Source: a virus
IMG/VR virus record: IMGVR_UViG_3300032083_003038
Span: 1 to 39,661 of that record
Strand: one strand, 5' to 3'
Length of the DNA: 39,661 nt
Position 1 is the stretch's first letter. Each line of letters begins with the position of its first letter. A program made the translations under genes and the position numbers. The notes under the pieces are model-generated. The model made no database searches, was not told the DNA's origin, and was given only the letters and a program-made list of their open reading frames with translations. Positions 39,043 to 39,661 of the stretch are shown here, one piece after another.

Positions 39043-39222
39043 ATGAAAAAACTGATCATCCAGTGGGAAGTCGACCAGGAAGTTGACCTACCCGACGAGG
39101 TCCATCAAAGCGTGATCGTCGCCCGCGACAGCGGCCGCATCGATGAAGCGGCGGACATGTTGCTTAGCCATGCCAAGGCTATTCGCTTGGTTCGGCACAA
39201 GAAGGCGATAATAGCAGCTTAA
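39043..39222 (+). CDS. Hypothetical protein
   Basis: 59 residues from the ATG at 39043. A strand start (KKLIIQWEVDQEVDLPDEVH) and a helical end (DEAADMLLSHAKAIRLVRHK). No family recognised. A longer frame upstream overlaps the previous gene and is rejected. Confidence 0.5.
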   Translation: MKKLIIQWEVDQEVDLPDEVHQSVIVARDSGRIDEAADMLLSHAKAIRLVRHKKAIIAA

Positions 39223-39329
39223 TGGACGGCAAAGATTACCGAAAGCTGACGGACGGCGAAGTCATCCGGGTCGGCGACATGTCTGGCGCAAACGTGAGTT
39301 CATCGAGTGAAACGGCGGGATGCGGTTGA
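39222..39329 (+). CDS. Very small hypothetical protein
   Basis: 35 residues between the previous gene and the HNH gene, overlapping the latter by ten bases. Sequence DGKDYRKLTDGEVIRVGDMS is compact and soluble. It may be a short linker gene; evidence is spacing only. Confidence 0.4.
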   Translation: MDGKDYRKLTDGEVIRVGDMSGANVSSSSETAGCG

Positions 39330-39613
39330 AGCGATGTCCGAACTGCGGGTCAACTGTTTGCGTATGCAAGCCAAGGGACACTAGCGCACAACGCGGCTAT
39401 AACAAGCGATGGATGCGAGCTGCCATAAGGTTCAGGAAAAAACATCCGCTTTGCGTGGCGTGCCTAGCGGGGGGAAAAACAACGCCTAGCCAGTGTGTCG
39501 ACCACATTCTCCCACACAAAGGCGACCACCGCCTGTTCTGGGACCCAACGAACTGGCAAGCTCTTTGCAACTCGTGCCATAGCCGCAAGACAAAAAGTGA
39601 GAATCCACGGTAA
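39320..39613 (+). CDS. HNH endonuclease, terminase-associated type
   Basis: 97 residues. A CPNCG start, then RGYNKRWMRAAIRFRKKHPL, Cys pair CVAC at 45-48, the HNH core VDHILPHKGD with D61-H62, NWQALCNSCHSRKTKS with N78, zinc pair CNSC at 83-86 and H87. This is the standard small HNH enzyme encoded just before terminase genes in HK97-like phages, where it supports genome cutting for packaging. Its place at the right edge agrees with the left edge opening at terL if the genome is permuted. Confidence 0.9.
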   Translation: MRLKRCPNCGSTVCVCKPRDTSAQRGYNKRWMRAAIRFRKKHPLCVACLAGGKTTPSQCVDHILPHKGDHRLFWDPTNWQALCNSCHSRKTKSENPR

Positions 39614-39661
39614 AAAAAGGGTAAGGGGGTTGAAATTGCAAATACTTCGGCTGCCGGAAAC
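39614..39661 (+). other. Right edge, possible start of the next gene
   Basis: AAGGGGG at 39623-39629 lies before TTG codons at 39630 and 39636, which would start a frame running off the window. This is the usual place of the small terminase gene. Too little sequence remains to identify it. Joining this end to the window start does not continue the frame left of terL. Confidence 0.25.

Noticed and set aside
1-39661. Genome-wide reassignment of TGA to an amino acid
   Set aside because: Many well-supported genes end at TGA in overlap with the next start (portal/protease, for example), so TGA is a normal stop; only two local interruptions are seen.
39614-39661. Direct circular closure of the window with a complete small terminase gene
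   Set aside because: Joining the ends leaves too few bases and the frames do not match, so sequence is missing or the window is not a simple circle.

Overview
The window looks like almost the whole genome of a tailed phage with a long non-contractile tail (siphovirus type, HK97-like head). The order large terminase, portal, prohead protease, major capsid, head-tail joining proteins, tail tube, frameshifted tail chaperones, tape measure and tail fibres is unmistakable. The likely host is a planctomycete. The main evidence is a subtilisin-like protease (37264-38823) whose N terminus carries a PLEHRLLLS stretch, a close variant of the LEPR-XLL motif found at the start of large exported planctomycete proteins. 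No integrase, repressor, DNA polymerase or helicase was recognised. The right end holds an HNH nuclease of the kind that sits next to terminase genes, and the left end opens in the C terminus of an unidentified gene overlapping terL, so the window probably comes from a terminally redundant or circularly permuted genome cut near the small terminase.

Layout. (1) 1-22392, plus strand: packaging, head, joining, tail and fibre genes, ending in small membrane proteins that may include a holin. This run is broken at 4268-6062, between the prohead protease and the capsid gene, by a reverse-strand cassette of two genes (one ParB-like) separated and bounded by three copies of an unusual repeat. Each copy carries two small hairpins with compensatory stem changes. 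(2) 22343-27812, minus strand: an early-type operon with a RecE-like exonuclease, a putative annealing protein, a kinase plus HAD phosphatase pair resembling a split polynucleotide kinase-phosphatase, a 413-residue protein of unknown role and several small genes. (3) 27964-32735, plus strand, starting at a good sigma70-like promoter: a DUF3102-like protein, a replication-initiator-like gene split between two frames across an 11-bp tandem repeat, a possible loader, and a run of small genes, many Cys-rich. A tRNA-like element and two ORFs broken by an in-frame TGA lie here. (4) 32732-39613, plus strand: an unusual block of exported or envelope-directed proteins (lipoprotein-like protein, metzincin-type metalloprotease, signal-peptide protein, CxxCH heme-motif protein, LEPR-type subtilase), small hypotheticals and the HNH nuclease.

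How it fits together. The left arm builds and fills the virion. The minus operon probably handles recombination and nucleic-acid end repair. The right arm starts replication and supplies accessory functions. No classical endolysin was recognised, so the two proteases and the 413-residue protein are candidates for envelope attack on a host with an unusual, protein-rich cell surface; that is inference. The most unusual features are the covarying hairpin repeats, the out-of-frame replication gene with its 11-bp repeat, the interleaved terminator/anti-stem in front of it, the two UGA-interrupted genes, the tRNA-like element and the LEPR-type phage protease.
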